64,000 bases of DNA from Pacificimonas flava (GCF_000342165.1 NZ_AMRV01000004.1:1-64000), one strand, 5' to 3'; shown: positions 24,222-33,204, numbered from the stretch's first letter. The notes: generated from the letters alone by a model not told the origin. Program-made: numbers and translations.

Positions 24222-25841
24222 CTATTCGTTGCCGAGCCGAAAGCTCAGCATGATCGTGTTCGCATCCTCGTCATAGGACAGTTCACCACGAAGTTGCCGA
24301 GTCATGCCCTGGACGATCCGGCCGCTTGCCGTGCGGAGGCCCTCACCGGAAAGGGTGGCGCCGCCGATGTCGTCTCCGGAGATGGTGAGCATTCCGTGCC
24401 CCTCGTCCGTGCGCAGCAATTCCACATGCGCTTCCATGGACAGACCAGGCTCCAGACGCGCGGCTTCCCCCGCGAGGAGTTCCGTGATCAGGAAGGACAG
24501 CGGCACGGCGGCGTCCTGTCCGACGAAAACGCGGTCGAACCGGTTGGTTAAGTGCACGGCGACACCAACGACGTTTTCGATGCTGCTCTCGAGACTCGCA
24601 AGCAGATCGTTCAGCAGCGCCCCGACATCGACCCCGCGCGCATGGTCGTCGGCATATAGCCAGCGATGCACGAGGGCCAGAGCTTCAACGCGCATCTGGA
24701 TGATGCCATAGGCTCGCCGCTCTCCGGCGACATTCGTATCCCGCGCCTTGATGCTGAGCAGACTGGTGATGATCTGCAGATTGTTCTTAACACGGTGATG
24801 GACCTCGCGGACAAGGCGCTGCTGCTTTTCCAGCGCAGCTTCTCGATCTTCGCGATCACGCCGCTGCTTATCGGCAAGGGAATCGTACGATGCGGCAAAT
24901 GCGGCGAACTCCGCTGTATTGCCGACGCGGGGCTCCAGCGGATCAACGACCCCGCTTCTTGCACGTTCGTCGATGCCGGCCTGCATGGTGCGAAGCGGGC
25001 GGATCACGAGCCGCCGCAGTGTCAGCCAGGCAATGGCGAGGGCCGCCAGCCACATCACGGGCGGGGCTATGATCGACGCGAGACGTCTGGCCGAGAATGC
25101 TGGGACCGGCTCGTCATACTCGATCATCAGGCCGTTGATCCGCGTCGGTGCGCGAAAGCCATAGCGCCCGTCCGAAACCACGATCGGTTCCGGCATCTCC
25201 AGGCTGGTCGGCTGTTCGCGGGTCACCTGCACGGCGAGGCGCGACCCTGCCGGCCGTGAGACTTCGTTCAGCCGCGCCTGTAACGCCGTCAGAGGGATGA
25301 CCGCCGCGATACCGGAGGGCGTGGATACGGCTGTCCGGTCGCGTACGGCGAAGATGACGTTCCTGCGTGCGGCATCGAAGAACAGTTCGCCCGGCCGTCC
25401 ATTGTCCTCGCGAAACCCCTTGGCCGCATAGCGCGCCTCTTGCGCGTTCAGATCCGGCCCGCCCGGCGATCGGCAGGTGACGCGGCCCGACGCATCGATC
25501 TGGCTGACGCTTTCGAACATGGGCTCCAGATCGACGATCCGCGTCAAGGCCGCCTCGCATGTGTTGAGATTATCGTCGAGATCCAGGCGCAGGCTGAAAG
25601 CACGCAGGGCCAGCCCCTCATCGGTGATGATATTGTCGACCTCGTCGGCCAGTCTGACCGCGCGGCGCTCGATAAGCGCGATGCTTTCCCGATATGCATC
25701 ATCATAACTGATCGCGGACAGGCCCGCGGAAATCAGCCCGATCGGCAGAAGCGCGATGGTCAGCGCTGTCAAAACCCGCCGCGACAGGGGTTTCGACATG
25801 CTGGATGAACTTCGCGTGGAAACTTCTGCCGGGTCGCTCAT
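24222..25841 (-). CDS. phyP: HisKA_2-type sensor of the general stress response, PhyP-like
   Basis: This 539-residue protein has a membrane segment (about residues 26-48), a periplasmic sensor of about 210 residues, a second membrane segment, a HAMP-like linker and a HisKA_2 domain with EVHHRVKNNLQ, phospho-acceptor His near residue 348. The ATPase part is degenerate. Where active kinases have ELxTNAxKH, this protein reads ELLAGEAAR, losing the key Asn, and the G boxes are poor (SGDDIGG, TASGRIV). In Sphingomonas, PhyP beside phyR was described as a negative regulator of PhyR, thought to be a phosphatase; a dead ATPase would fit. It faces phyR across shared promoters. An internal ATG at 25799 is an alternative start. 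Confidence 0.8.
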   Translation of the reverse strand: MSDPAEVSTRSSSSMSKPLSRRVLTALTIALLPIGLISAGLSAISYDDAYRESIALIERRAVRLADEVDNIITDEGLALRAFSLRLDLDDNLNTCEAALTRIVDLEPMFESVSQIDASGRVTCRSPGGPDLNAQEARYAAKGFREDNGRPGELFFDAARRNVIFAVRDRTAVSTPSGIAAVIPLTALQARLNEVSRPAGSRLAVQVTREQPTSLEMPEPIVVSDGRYGFRAPTRINGLMIEYDEPVPAFSARRLASIIAPPVMWLAALAIAWLTLRRLVIRPLRTMQAGIDERARSGVVDPLEPRVGNTAEFAAFAASYDSLADKQRRDREDREAALEKQQRLVREVHHRVKNNLQIITSLLSIKARDTNVAGERRAYGIIQMRVEALALVHRWLYADDHARGVDVGALLNDLLASLESSIENVVGVAVHLTNRFDRVFVGQDAAVPLSFLITELLAGEAARLEPGLSMEAHVELLRTDEGHGMLTISGDDIGGATLSGEGLRTASGRIVQGMTRQLRGELSYDEDANTIMLSFRLGNE

Positions 25842-25851
25842 TGTGCCCTAT

Positions 25852-25876
25852 TGAACCCGCCTTACGGCGGGCCGTT
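25852..25876 (+). promoter_or_regulatory. EcfG-type promoter of phyR
   Basis: TGAAC (25852-25856) and CGTT (25873-25876) are separated by 16 bases, one mismatch from the EcfG consensus GGAAC-N16/17-CGTT, about 100 bases before phyR. It would place phyR, and probably the downstream small gene and ecfG, under autoregulation by EcfG. Confidence 0.6.
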
Positions 25877-25878
25877 CC
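25854..25878 (-). promoter_or_regulatory. Opposed EcfG-type promoter of phyP
   Basis: On the minus strand GGAAC (25874-25878) and GGTT (25854-25857) are 16 bases apart, one mismatch in the -10 element. It overlaps the phyR promoter almost completely within an inverted repeat (GAACCCGCC / GGCGGGCCGTTC). With the start at 25841 the leader would be under 10 bases; with the ATG at 25799, about 50. Confidence 0.5.
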
Positions 25879-25974
25879 ATTACCGCTGCCCTTGCTCTTG
25901 GCGAAAAACCCGTTTCTAAGGGCGGCGAATGAAATGAAGGCCGGACACAGTCTGGCCAGAGGAGAGAAATCTAG

Positions 25975-26772
25975 ATGTCGCTCGCCACTGAAATCGCCCC
26001 TCATCTGCCGTATCTGCGCCGCTATGCCCGCGCGCTTACCGGCTCGCAGAGCGCGGGCGATGCCTATGTCCGCGCAGCGCTTGAAGCGATTGTCGAGGCG
26101 CCGGAATCCTTTCCGAAGGACGTGGACGCGCGCATGGGACTTTACCGGACGTTCCACGCGATCTGGGGCTCCGCGAACGTGGATGTGAAGCCCGATCCGG
26201 CCGAATCTTCCGAATTTGAGAAGATCGCCCACGAGCGTTTGGCCGGCATCACGCCGCTGTCGCGTCAGGCGCTGCTGCTGACCGCGATGGAAGGGTTTTC
26301 GAACGAGGACTCCGCCTATCTGATCGACCGTGAACCGGAAGAGGTCAGCACGCTGGTCAAGGAAGCGCTGAGCGAGATCGAGAAGCAGACGAAGACCAGC
26401 GTTCTCATCATCGAGGACGAGCCGATCATCGCCATGGATATCGAGAGCATCGTCGTCGATCTGGGCCATGAAGTGACAAGCATCGCAGTGACGCGCGACG
26501 AGGCCGTTGCGGCGGCCGAGGAGCAGAAGCCTGGGCTGATCCTCGCCGACATCCAGCTGGCCGACGATTCCTCCGGCATTGATGCGGTGAAGGACATTCT
26601 GGAAAAGTTCGCCGTACCGGTGATTTTCATTACGGCCTTCCCGGAGCGCCTCTTGACGGGCGAGCGTCCGGAACCGACCTTCCTGATCACGAAGCCGTTT
26701 CAGCGGTCCACGGTAAAGGCCGCTATCGCTCAGGCGCTCTTTTTCAAGTCAACGGCAGCAGTCCCGGCCTGA
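25975..26772 (+). CDS. phyR: Response regulator PhyR with sigma-like output domain
   Basis: This 265-residue protein has a sigma-factor-like domain at residues 1-130 (SLATEIAPHLPYLRRYARAL resembles sigma region 2, with sigma-4-like helices to about 130) and a receiver domain from about 140. Acidic residues EDE near 145, the phospho-acceptor Asp192 in ILADIQL, the FITAF Thr and the ITKPF Lys are all present. Phosphorylated PhyR exposes its sigma-like domain and sequesters NepR, freeing EcfG. ATG 25975 follows AGGAGAG. Next comes a 45-residue gene, then ecfG. In most relatives a separate nepR lies between; here it does not. Confidence 0.93.
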   Translation: MSLATEIAPHLPYLRRYARALTGSQSAGDAYVRAALEAIVEAPESFPKDVDARMGLYRTFHAIWGSANVDVKPDPAESSEFEKIAHERLAGITPLSRQALLLTAMEGFSNEDSAYLIDREPEEVSTLVKEALSEIEKQTKTSVLIIEDEPIIAMDIESIVVDLGHEVTSIAVTRDEAVAAAEEQKPGLILADIQLADDSSGIDAVKDILEKFAVPVIFITAFPERLLTGERPEPTFLITKPFQRSTVKAAIAQALFFKSTAAVPA

Positions 26773-26811
26773 CGGCTTGCTGACGATCCAATCGAGTAAA
26801 AGGGGTTTGCT

Positions 26812-26949
26812 ATGGACGAGAATCACGAAGAAGTCGCGAAGGAGCAGGCAAGGGCAGGGGAGACGCCGCACGTCGGTAGGTATGTGCTGCTGATTTCGAC
26901 GGTGCTGCTCGCCATCGCCTTTCTGGTAATGCTTGTCGTCTTTTCCTAA
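26812..26949 (+). CDS. 45-residue single-pass membrane peptide between phyR and ecfG
   Basis: This is a complete small gene from ATG 26812, preceded by AAAAGGGG, to TAA 26949. The first 21 residues are charged (DENHEEVAKEQARAGE); the rest is one membrane segment (YVLLISTVLLAIAFLVMLVVF) reaching the C-terminus. It is on the same strand as phyR and ecfG with gaps of 39 and 29 bases, so it is likely in their transcript. It is not NepR. It may be a tail-anchored stress peptide; nothing more can be said of its function. Confidence 0.7.
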   Translation: MDENHEEVAKEQARAGETPHVGRYVLLISTVLLAIAFLVMLVVFS

Positions 26950-26978
26950 GTTTATAAGAGTTTCTGGCGGGGGTTCGA

Positions 26979-27728
26979 ATGGCTGATCTGGCCGAAAATC
27001 AGAATGAGGCAGTGACCGGCGACGTCGGCGGTTTCCTGCGTTCGGTCTTTGCGGAGAGCGCATCGCAGGCGCTGCCGCCGATGTTCGCCGAACTCCTTGA
27101 TCGGCTTCAGTCGGCACCTTCGCAGGCGCCGAAGCCGAACACCGAGCAACTGTCCGACGGTGATTTCAAGGCGGAACTCGCGCAGGTAATTCCCCATCTG
27201 CGTGCGTTCGGCCGCTCGCTCAGCGGCAATCGTGACGTCGCCGACGATCTCGTTCAGGAAACCCTTTTGAAGGCGTGGGCCGCACGGCACCGCTTTCAGG
27301 CGGGCACGAACATGCGCGCCTGGACCTTCATCATCCTTCGCAACCTGTTCCTCAGCCAGATGCGCCGGGCGCGCTTCAAGGGGGAATGGGACGATTTTAC
27401 CGCGTCCAAGCTGCTCGCCGCGCCGGCGGGGCAGGACCGGCAGATCGAACTCGCCGATCTGGAGCGCGGACTGCTGCAACTGCCGCAGGCCCAGCGGGAG
27501 GCGCTGATTCTGGTGGGCGCGGGCGGTTTCGCCTATGAGGAGGCGGCCGCCATCTGCGACTGCGCTGTCGGCACGATAAAGAGCCGGGTGGCGCGCGGCC
27601 GGGCCGCGCTGGAAACGATCCTTGCCGACGGCAAGATGCCGACGCGTACGGAAAGTGTGCCGTCTGGCGCCACCGAGGGGGCGCTGTCCAGCATCATGTC
27701 GCAAGTCGACAATCTGTCCAGCCGGTAG
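26979..27728 (+). CDS. ecfG: EcfG general stress sigma factor with a NepR-like N-terminal fusion
   Basis: This 249-residue protein has an EcfG-type ECF sigma factor from about residue 63. Region 2 carries VADDLVQETLLKAW and NMRAWTFIILRNLFLSQMRR; region 4 carries QLPQAQREALILVGAGG and CAVGTIKSRVARGRAAL. Residues 16-44 read VGGFLRSVFAES, then LPPMFAELLDRLQ. This is the NepR anti-sigma pattern GxxLRxx[YF], about eight residues, [LV]P, FxxLLxxL. The same residues align without gaps to the short nepR product at 27794-27967. No stop codon or good internal start separates the two parts. Known EcfG proteins lack such a segment as far as I recall; NepR is normally a separate protein encoded just upstream. 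Confidence 0.88.
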   Translation: MADLAENQNEAVTGDVGGFLRSVFAESASQALPPMFAELLDRLQSAPSQAPKPNTEQLSDGDFKAELAQVIPHLRAFGRSLSGNRDVADDLVQETLLKAWAARHRFQAGTNMRAWTFIILRNLFLSQMRRARFKGEWDDFTASKLLAAPAGQDRQIELADLERGLLQLPQAQREALILVGAGGFAYEEAAAICDCAVGTIKSRVARGRAALETILADGKMPTRTESVPSGATEGALSSIMSQVDNLSSR

Positions 27729-27793
27729 GCGGGGGCGGGCGCAGGTCCGTAAGTGCCGCCGGGAGCGTCATTCGCGTGGACGGCGCGACGCAG

Positions 27794-27967
27794 CTATTTC
27801 AGCTTATCCAACGTTTCCTGCAGCGCGGGTGACAGCGGTTCGTCGAGCGAATCCCGATACAGCTTGCGCAGAGAGGCACCGAACCGGCGATTGCGCTCCG
27901 ATTGGGTGCGTTCGTTGTCGGTCGGGTCGTAAGGCGTTCGTTCACGGTCTGGGCGGGAAGATGGCAT
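27794..27967 (-). CDS. nepR: NepR-like anti-sigma factor (57 residues)
   Basis: A short minus-strand gene runs from ATG 27967 to TAG 27794. The first 28 residues are charged and probably disordered. Residues 30-56 (GASLRKLYRDSLDEPL, then SPALQETLDKL) have the two-helix NepR pattern: G30, L33-R34, Y37, L45, L49, L53, L56. NepR binds EcfG and holds it inactive until phosphorylated PhyR takes it away. Placement convergent to ecfG is unusual; the family normally sits directly upstream in an operon. The ribosome site is weak (AGGA two bases before ATG). It was found by translating the 300-base gap. Confidence 0.75.
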   Translation of the reverse strand: MPSSRPDRERTPYDPTDNERTQSERNRRFGASLRKLYRDSLDEPLSPALQETLDKLK

Positions 27968-27975
27968 GTCCTACA

Positions 27976-28001
27976 AACACCGGGTCACGTTGGCGCGTTC
28001 C
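27976..28001 (-). promoter_or_regulatory. EcfG-like promoter of nepR
   Basis: On the minus strand GGAAC (27997-28001, perfect) and TGTT (27976-27979, one mismatch) are 17 bases apart. The predicted start of transcription is within a few bases of ATG 27967, which suggests a nearly leaderless message. EcfG control of its own anti-sigma factor would close a negative loop. Confidence 0.5.
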
Positions 28002-28031
28002 GTCCACTGACCGCAAAATTCGCGGAGCTTC

Positions 28032-30713
28032 ATGACGGACGCCATTCAGGATGCGGTGGACCGGGCGCAGCGTTATTCGCCGTTCCTGCGCGGCATCGTC
28101 CGCCGCCGCCCGGACTGGCCCCGCGCTCTTATGGACGAGGGGCCGGATGCGTTCCTCGCGCCAGCACTCGCGGCGCCTTTCCACGGAACCGAAGAGGAGA
28201 TTCGGGGCCGCCGGCAGCGCACGGCGTTCGGGGCCGCCATCGCCGACCTCTCCGGGGTCTATGACCTGACGGCGGTCGTCCGCGCGCTCAGCGATTTTGC
28301 CGACCTTGCCATAGATTGGGCTGTCCGCACGGCAATATCAGAGCGCATTCCTGGTGCTCGGCCGGAGGGGTTCGTCGCGCTTGCGCTCGGCAAGCTGGGC
28401 AGCCGCGAACTCAACTATTCCAGTGACGTCGATCTCCTTTACCTGTTCGACGGGGACCGGTTGCCGATGCGGAGCGGGGACGACCCGGCGGAGGCGGCTA
28501 ACCGCATCGCCCGGCGGATCTCCGAACTTCTCCAGCGGCGTACCGCACACGGCTATGTCGCGCGGGTGGATTTGCGACTGCGGCCCGATGCGGAAGCGTT
28601 CGGCATCGCCACTCCGGTGCGGCGCGCGGAAATCTATTATCAGGGCGAGGCGCTGACCTGGGAACGCGCCGCCTTCATCCGCGCGCGCCCCGTGGCCGGC
28701 GACATCGCCATGGGCGAGCAGTTTCTGCGCACGATCCAGCCGTTCATCTGGCGTCGATCGCTCGACTACACCGCCGTGCAGGCGATCGAAGATGTGTCCT
28801 TGCGCATTCGCGACCATGCGAAGGGCCCGGAGCGCTTCGGTCCCGGATTCGACCTGAAGCGAGGACGCGGCGGGATTCGGGAAATCGAATTCTTCGCACA
28901 GGCGCACCAGCTGATCTTCGGCGGCCGGGACGAGTCCCTGCGCATGCCGGAGACCCGCGCCGCCCTCATCGCGCTGAGCGCGGGGCGGCGCATTCAGGTC
29001 GAGGACGCAGCCGAACTGTCCGCGACCTATGAGGCGCTTCGAAACGCCGAACACAGGCTGCAGATGGTCGACGACGAGCAGACGCACAGCATTCCGGCCC
29101 GCAAGGAGGAGCGAGAGGCCCTGGCGGGGCTGGCCGGCTGTTCCAGCTTCGCCGCCTTTGCCGAGCCGCTCCTCCCGCGTATCGAGCATGCGGCTGCGCG
29201 GTACGAGGCCTTCACCTCGTCCGCTGCGCATCCGGCCGTTCCGCGCGGCAAGGCTTTGGCATCATGGCTCCGCGAGCAGCGATTGGCCGCGCCGAAGGAG
29301 CTGGCCACGCTGATCGCCAAGTGGCGGGAGGGCGCATATCGCTCGCTGCGCAGCGACCCGGCCCAGCGAGAGCTGGAGAATGCGCTGCCTGTGCTGGCGG
29401 AGGCGTTCGGACATCTGACGGCGCCGCACAATGCGCTACGCCGCTTTGACGACATGTTATCCCGAATGACGTCGGCCGTCCGCTTCCTCGCGCTCACGAC
29501 GGCGAACCCGGGCATTGCGAACCTTCTTGCCCGCGTCATGGGGCACGCGCCGATGCTTGCCGGAAAGCTCGCTCGCCGGCCGGAGCTGCTGGATGTGCTG
29601 ATCGGGGCGGACCTCGATCATGGCGCATCCGCTGCAGACTACCGGAAGCAGGCAGAGCGCCATGTCGCCCGGAGCGGCGATCTGGAGGAAGCGCTGGATG
29701 CGATCCGGCGCTGGTCCGGCGAGCAGCGGTTCCGTATCGGCGTGTCGCTTCTCGAGCGCCGTATCGATCCGCTGGACGGGGCACGCGCCTATTCCGACAT
29801 TGCCGACGCAGCGCTGGTCGCCCTGATGCCGGCGGTGGAACTCGCTATGGCCGCGCAGCATGGCAAGCTTCCGGGCGGCGCGGTGCCCATCGTCCTGGCC
29901 TTCGGTCGCTATGGCGGGCGGCTTCTCACCGACCAGTCCGACCTCGACCTCGTGTTCCTCTTCTCCGGCGAGCATGACGCCCCATCGGACGGCGAAAAGC
30001 CGATTGGGGCGACGACCTATTTCAACCGGCTGTTCCAGCGCTTTGTATCGGCCGTCACCGTGCCGACCGCTGCCGGGCCGCTTTACGAGGTGGATACGCG
30101 CCTGCGCCCGTCCGGCAGTGATGGGCTGCTTGCCGTCAGCGTGGACACCTTCACGGACTATCAGCGGCAGCGGGCGTGGGCCTGGGAACATATGGCGCTG
30201 ACGAGAGCGCGTCTCGTCTTGGGAGACGCGGCGGCGCAGGAGGTGTTTACCGGAATCGAGGCCGGTCTTTACCAGGAGCGTGATGCGGGCGAACTGATGC
30301 GCCGCGTGATCGACATGCGCGCCGATATGGACCGGGCGCATCCCCAATCCGGCCCGTTGGATGTGAAGCGGGGACGTGGCGGTCTGATCGACCTGGAGTT
30401 TATCGTGCATTATCTGCAGCTCAGCATGCAGACCGGCTTCAATCCGGATCTGCGCCTGGCCATCGACGCGCTCGCCTCTGCCGGCTTGCTGTCTGGGGAG
30501 ATGGGAGAGGCGCACGATCTTCTTGCGCGGTTCCTGGTCCTGTCGCGGCTGGTCGGGGACGAGGCGGAGGGGCGCAACTCCGCGATGACGCGCGCCATGG
30601 TGGCAGAGGCTTGCCACCGGGCGGGGTGGGACGACATGAAGGCCGCCATAGGAGATGCCCGCCGCACCATCGCGGCGGAGTGGAAGCGAATTTTTGGAGA
30701 AGCCAAGACATGA
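28032..30713 (+). CDS. glnE: Bifunctional glutamine synthetase adenylyltransferase/deadenylase
   Basis: This 893-residue protein has two nucleotidyltransferase domains, each followed by a GlnE-type helical domain. The first has [18 protein letters not shown] (about residues 119-136) with the DxD metal site; the second has [18 protein letters not shown] (about 632-649). GlnE adds AMP to or removes it from glutamine synthetase in response to PII signalling, tuning nitrogen assimilation. It is somewhat shorter than enterobacterial GlnE (about 945) but complete. ATG 28032 was chosen; the stop overlaps the next start (ATGA at 30710-30713), so it forms an operon with bcp. Confidence 0.95.
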   Translation: MTDAIQDAVDRAQRYSPFLRGIVRRRPDWPRALMDEGPDAFLAPALAAPFHGTEEEIRGRRQRTAFGAAIADLSGVYDLTAVVRALSDFADLAIDWAVRTAISERIPGARPEGFVALALGKLGSRELNYSSDVDLLYLFDGDRLPMRSGDDPAEAANRIARRISELLQRRTAHGYVARVDLRLRPDAEAFGIATPVRRAEIYYQGEALTWERAAFIRARPVAGDIAMGEQFLRTIQPFIWRRSLDYTAVQAIEDVSLRIRDHAKGPERFGPGFDLKRGRGGIREIEFFAQAHQLIFGGRDESLRMPETRAALIALSAGRRIQVEDAAELSATYEALRNAEHRLQMVDDEQTHSIPARKEEREALAGLAGCSSFAAFAEPLLPRIEHAAARYEAFTSSAAHPAVPRGKALASWLREQRLAAPKELATLIAKWREGAYRSLRSDPAQRELENALPVLAEAFGHLTAPHNALRRFDDMLSRMTSAVRFLALTTANPGIANLLARVMGHAPMLAGKLARRPELLDVLIGADLDHGASAADYRKQAERHVARSGDLEEALDAIRRWSGEQRFRIGVSLLERRIDPLDGARAYSDIADAALVALMPAVELAMAAQHGKLPGGAVPIVLAFGRYGGRLLTDQSDLDLVFLFSGEHDAPSDGEKPIGATTYFNRLFQRFVSAVTVPTAAGPLYEVDTRLRPSGSDGLLAVSVDTFTDYQRQRAWAWEHMALTRARLVLGDAAAQEVFTGIEAGLYQERDAGELMRRVIDMRADMDRAHPQSGPLDVKRGRGGLIDLEFIVHYLQLSMQTGFNPDLRLAIDALASAGLLSGEMGEAHDLLARFLVLSRLVGDEAEGRNSAMTRAMVAEACHRAGWDDMKAAIGDARRTIAAEWKRIFGEAKT

Positions 30714-31183
30714 CGAAGGATCTCTCGGCTGGCGATGCGGCCCCTGATTTCGAACTGGCCGGCGAGGATGGTCGCACATTCCGCCTGAGCGATTTTCGGG
30801 GGCGCAAGCTCGTCCTCTATTTCTATCCGAAGGACGACACGCCGGGCTGTACCAAACAGGCGATCGGCTTCACGCAGGAGAAGGATGCGTTTGCCGAAGC
30901 GGAGACGGACATACTCGGCGTTTCGAAGGACACGGTCGAAAAACACGGCAAGTTTCGCGCGAAGCACGACCTGGACGTGTATCTGGGTAGCGACCCGGAG
31001 GGGGAGGTCATCGATCGTTACGGTGCCTGGAAGGAAAAGAAGCTGTACGGCCGAACCTTCATGGGGATCGAGCGCTCGACATTTCTGATCGACCGCGACG
31101 GAAAGATCGCGCGCGTCTGGCGAAAGGTGCGCGTGAAGGATCATATCGACGCGGTGCTGGCGGCGGCGCGGGATCTGGACTGA
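30710..31183 (+). CDS. bcp: Peroxiredoxin of the BCP/PrxQ type, lacking the usual resolving Cys
   Basis: This 157-residue thioredoxin-fold peroxidase has the peroxidatic Cys47 in [13 protein letters not shown]. In many BCP proteins a resolving Cys lies five residues on (GCTKEACxF); here that position is Ile and no other cysteine is present, so it should work as a 1-Cys enzyme needing an external thiol. It reduces hydroperoxides in the cytoplasm. The ATG overlaps the glnE stop, giving translational coupling. An upstream in-frame start inside glnE is not needed. Confidence 0.93.
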   Translation: MTKDLSAGDAAPDFELAGEDGRTFRLSDFRGRKLVLYFYPKDDTPGCTKQAIGFTQEKDAFAEAETDILGVSKDTVEKHGKFRAKHDLDVYLGSDPEGEVIDRYGAWKEKKLYGRTFMGIERSTFLIDRDGKIARVWRKVRVKDHIDAVLAAARDLD

Positions 31184-31194
31184 CCGATCAGCGA

Positions 31195-31998
31195 ATGACC
31201 AGCGTCTCCAGCATCGGGGCTGCCGCGCGGGCGGTTCTTCTGGCGGCCTCGCCCCCGGAAAAGGCGGCGCTCAGCCGTGCGCTCGCGGAGCGTTACCGGG
31301 CCGGGGATCTTGCCGCAAACTGGGACACCGCCCTGCCGTTGCGTCCTGCCAGGCCTGCGAGACCCGAATTGCTGCCGCCGTCACAAATGCCGAAGCGCGG
31401 CCGGGCCGGGTCGGAGCGTTCGCGCATCGCTCTTCTGCATGCCCTCGCGCATATCGAACTGAACGCCATCGATCTGGCCTGGGATGCGGCGGGCCGCTTT
31501 GGCGGCGCGATGCCCGCCGCCTTCACCGCCGACTGGATCTCCGTCGGCGATGACGAGGCGCGGCACTTCCTGCTCCTTTCGGATCGGCTCGCGGCCTTCG
31601 GCGCGGCTTATGGCGATCTGCCCGCACATGATGGCCTTTGGGAGGCGGCGATGGCGACCAGCAACGATCTCGCCGCGCGCCTGGCCGTCGTTCCGCAGGT
31701 TCTGGAGGCGCGGGGGCTGGACGTTTCCCCCGCCACGATCGCACGTCTGCGCGCGGCCGGGGACGATGCGAGCGCGGACGTCGTGCAGACCATCTATCAG
31801 GATGAGATCGGTCATGTCGCGATCGGCAATCGCTGGTTCCGCCGATTGTGCGAATCGGCTGGGAAACCACCGCCCGACCACTTCCGTTCGCTCGTTCGGC
31901 AGCATTTCAAAGGCCGCGTAAAACCGCCGTTCAACGACTCGGCGCGCGCACAGGCCGGACTGACGATAGACTATTATGTTGGCCTTGATCGCCATTAA
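31195..31998 (+). CDS. DUF455 family ferritin-like protein
   Basis: This 267-residue, mostly helical protein has ferritin-like metal ligands: HIELNAIDLAW (near residue 84), DEARHFLLL (near 121) and YQDEIGHVAIG (near 200), giving two E-x-x-H-type pairs expected to bind a di-iron centre. It belongs to the DUF455 family, related to tRNA-modifying and ferritin-like di-iron proteins; the reaction is unknown. It starts 12 bases after bcp on the same strand and probably ends the glnE-bcp operon. Confidence 0.85.
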   Translation: MTSVSSIGAAARAVLLAASPPEKAALSRALAERYRAGDLAANWDTALPLRPARPARPELLPPSQMPKRGRAGSERSRIALLHALAHIELNAIDLAWDAAGRFGGAMPAAFTADWISVGDDEARHFLLLSDRLAAFGAAYGDLPAHDGLWEAAMATSNDLAARLAVVPQVLEARGLDVSPATIARLRAAGDDASADVVQTIYQDEIGHVAIGNRWFRRLCESAGKPPPDHFRSLVRQHFKGRVKPPFNDSARAQAGLTIDYYVGLDRH

Positions 31999-32109
31999 CC
32001 AAGCGAACAGGAATTGGGCTTAGGCCTTCGGGCTGGCAGGTTTTATTCGAAGAGAGGGCCGGCGGCCCGGGGCGAAGCAGCCCGCGGCCGTTCGCTGGGG
32101 AAGATCTTG

Positions 32110-33204
32110 ATGACAAAATCAGTGCTGTCGGGCGCACAGGCCGCCTTTCGCAAGTTTTTCACCGACCGCGAACTGATGCACTATTCCGAGCGTACGGGCA
32201 TGCAGGTCCTGCGACTGACGGCGAAGAAGCAGCTGCTGTTCGCCGCCGGCGTCTTCGGCCTCTTCTCCTACAGTGCCGCCATGACCGGTATCGCCGTTGC
32301 GGGGCCTGGCGATGCACCCACCGCGGCAGAGCGGGCGGAACTCGCGCAGATGCAGGCGCAGGTTGCGCAGTTGCAGGATGAGGTTGCGGAGAAGGCCGCG
32401 GCGCTTGAGGCGCGGCAGGACATGCTGGCGGAGGTTCTTGTCGGCGAGGAGGGTCAGGTTCTCGGCAGCGGAGACGAGACGGAGACCGCAGGCCTGATGG
32501 GCCCGCTGAACGCCGTGGAGCAGCGCCAGTTCGCGCTTGCAGAACTGGCGACGGACGAAGCCCGCGCGCGCTTTGACGCGCGCCGCGCGCACCTTGAGAA
32601 GCTCGGCCTGCCGGAGGCTCGCTTCACGCACGCCGCCGATCTGGGCATGGGCGGTCCAGAGGTCGAGGTGGGCAGCGCGGAGGCGGATCTCGGCGGGTCC
32701 GACGCCCGCTTCAAGGAACTCTTCCTCAGCTGGAAACGCCTGGACACGCTGGAGAAGGAAATGTCCGGCGTTCCGAAGCGGAAGCCGGTGCAGAAATTCA
32801 CCTACACCTCCGGTTACGGGGTGCGGCTCGATCCGTTCCGTGGCACGACGAAGATGCATACCGGCGTCGACATGGCGGGTCCGGTTGGCGAGACGGTCGT
32901 GGCGACGGGCGCGGGTGAAATCATCCGTGCGGGCTGGACGGGCGGTTATGGCAAGATGGTCGAGATCGACCACGGCAAGGGCCTGACGACACGCTATGCC
33001 CATATGTCGAAAATCAATGTGAAGACCGGCGACCGGGTCGGCCCCGGTGAAACCATCGGTGCCATGGGTTCCACCGGCCGTTCGACGGGTTCGCATCTGC
33101 ACTACGAAGTGCGTCTGGATGGCCGCGCGGTTAATCCCATGCCGTTCCTCGAAACCATGGATGTGGCGGTTCGCGAGGATACGAGCGCCATCGGCGGCGA
33201 GTAA
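32110..33204 (+). CDS. M23 family (LytM-type) peptidase, membrane anchored
   Basis: This protein of about 364 residues has an N-terminal membrane segment (residues 40-60, LLFAAGVFGLFSYSAAMTGI), a coiled coil (about 75-115) and a C-terminal M23 domain. The metal ligands are present: HTGVD near residue 257, HM in YAHMS, and HLHYEV near 335. All four zinc-binding positions are there, so it should cleave peptidoglycan cross-links in the periplasm rather than act as an EnvC/NlpD-type activator. ATG 32110 is preferred over an upstream in-frame start at 32014 because the extra residues are low-complexity and lie before the membrane anchor. Confidence 0.9.
   Translation: MTKSVLSGAQAAFRKFFTDRELMHYSERTGMQVLRLTAKKQLLFAAGVFGLFSYSAAMTGIAVAGPGDAPTAAERAELAQMQAQVAQLQDEVAEKAAALEARQDMLAEVLVGEEGQVLGSGDETETAGLMGPLNAVEQRQFALAELATDEARARFDARRAHLEKLGLPEARFTHAADLGMGGPEVEVGSAEADLGGSDARFKELFLSWKRLDTLEKEMSGVPKRKPVQKFTYTSGYGVRLDPFRGTTKMHTGVDMAGPVGETVVATGAGEIIRAGWTGGYGKMVEIDHGKGLTTRYAHMSKINVKTGDRVGPGETIGAMGSTGRSTGSHLHYEVRLDGRAVNPMPFLETMDVAVREDTSAIGGE

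Noticed and set aside
26812-26949. The small gene between phyR and ecfG as nepR
   Set aside because: It encodes a membrane helix and has none of the NepR residues; the NepR pattern is in the ecfG N-terminus and at 27794-27967.
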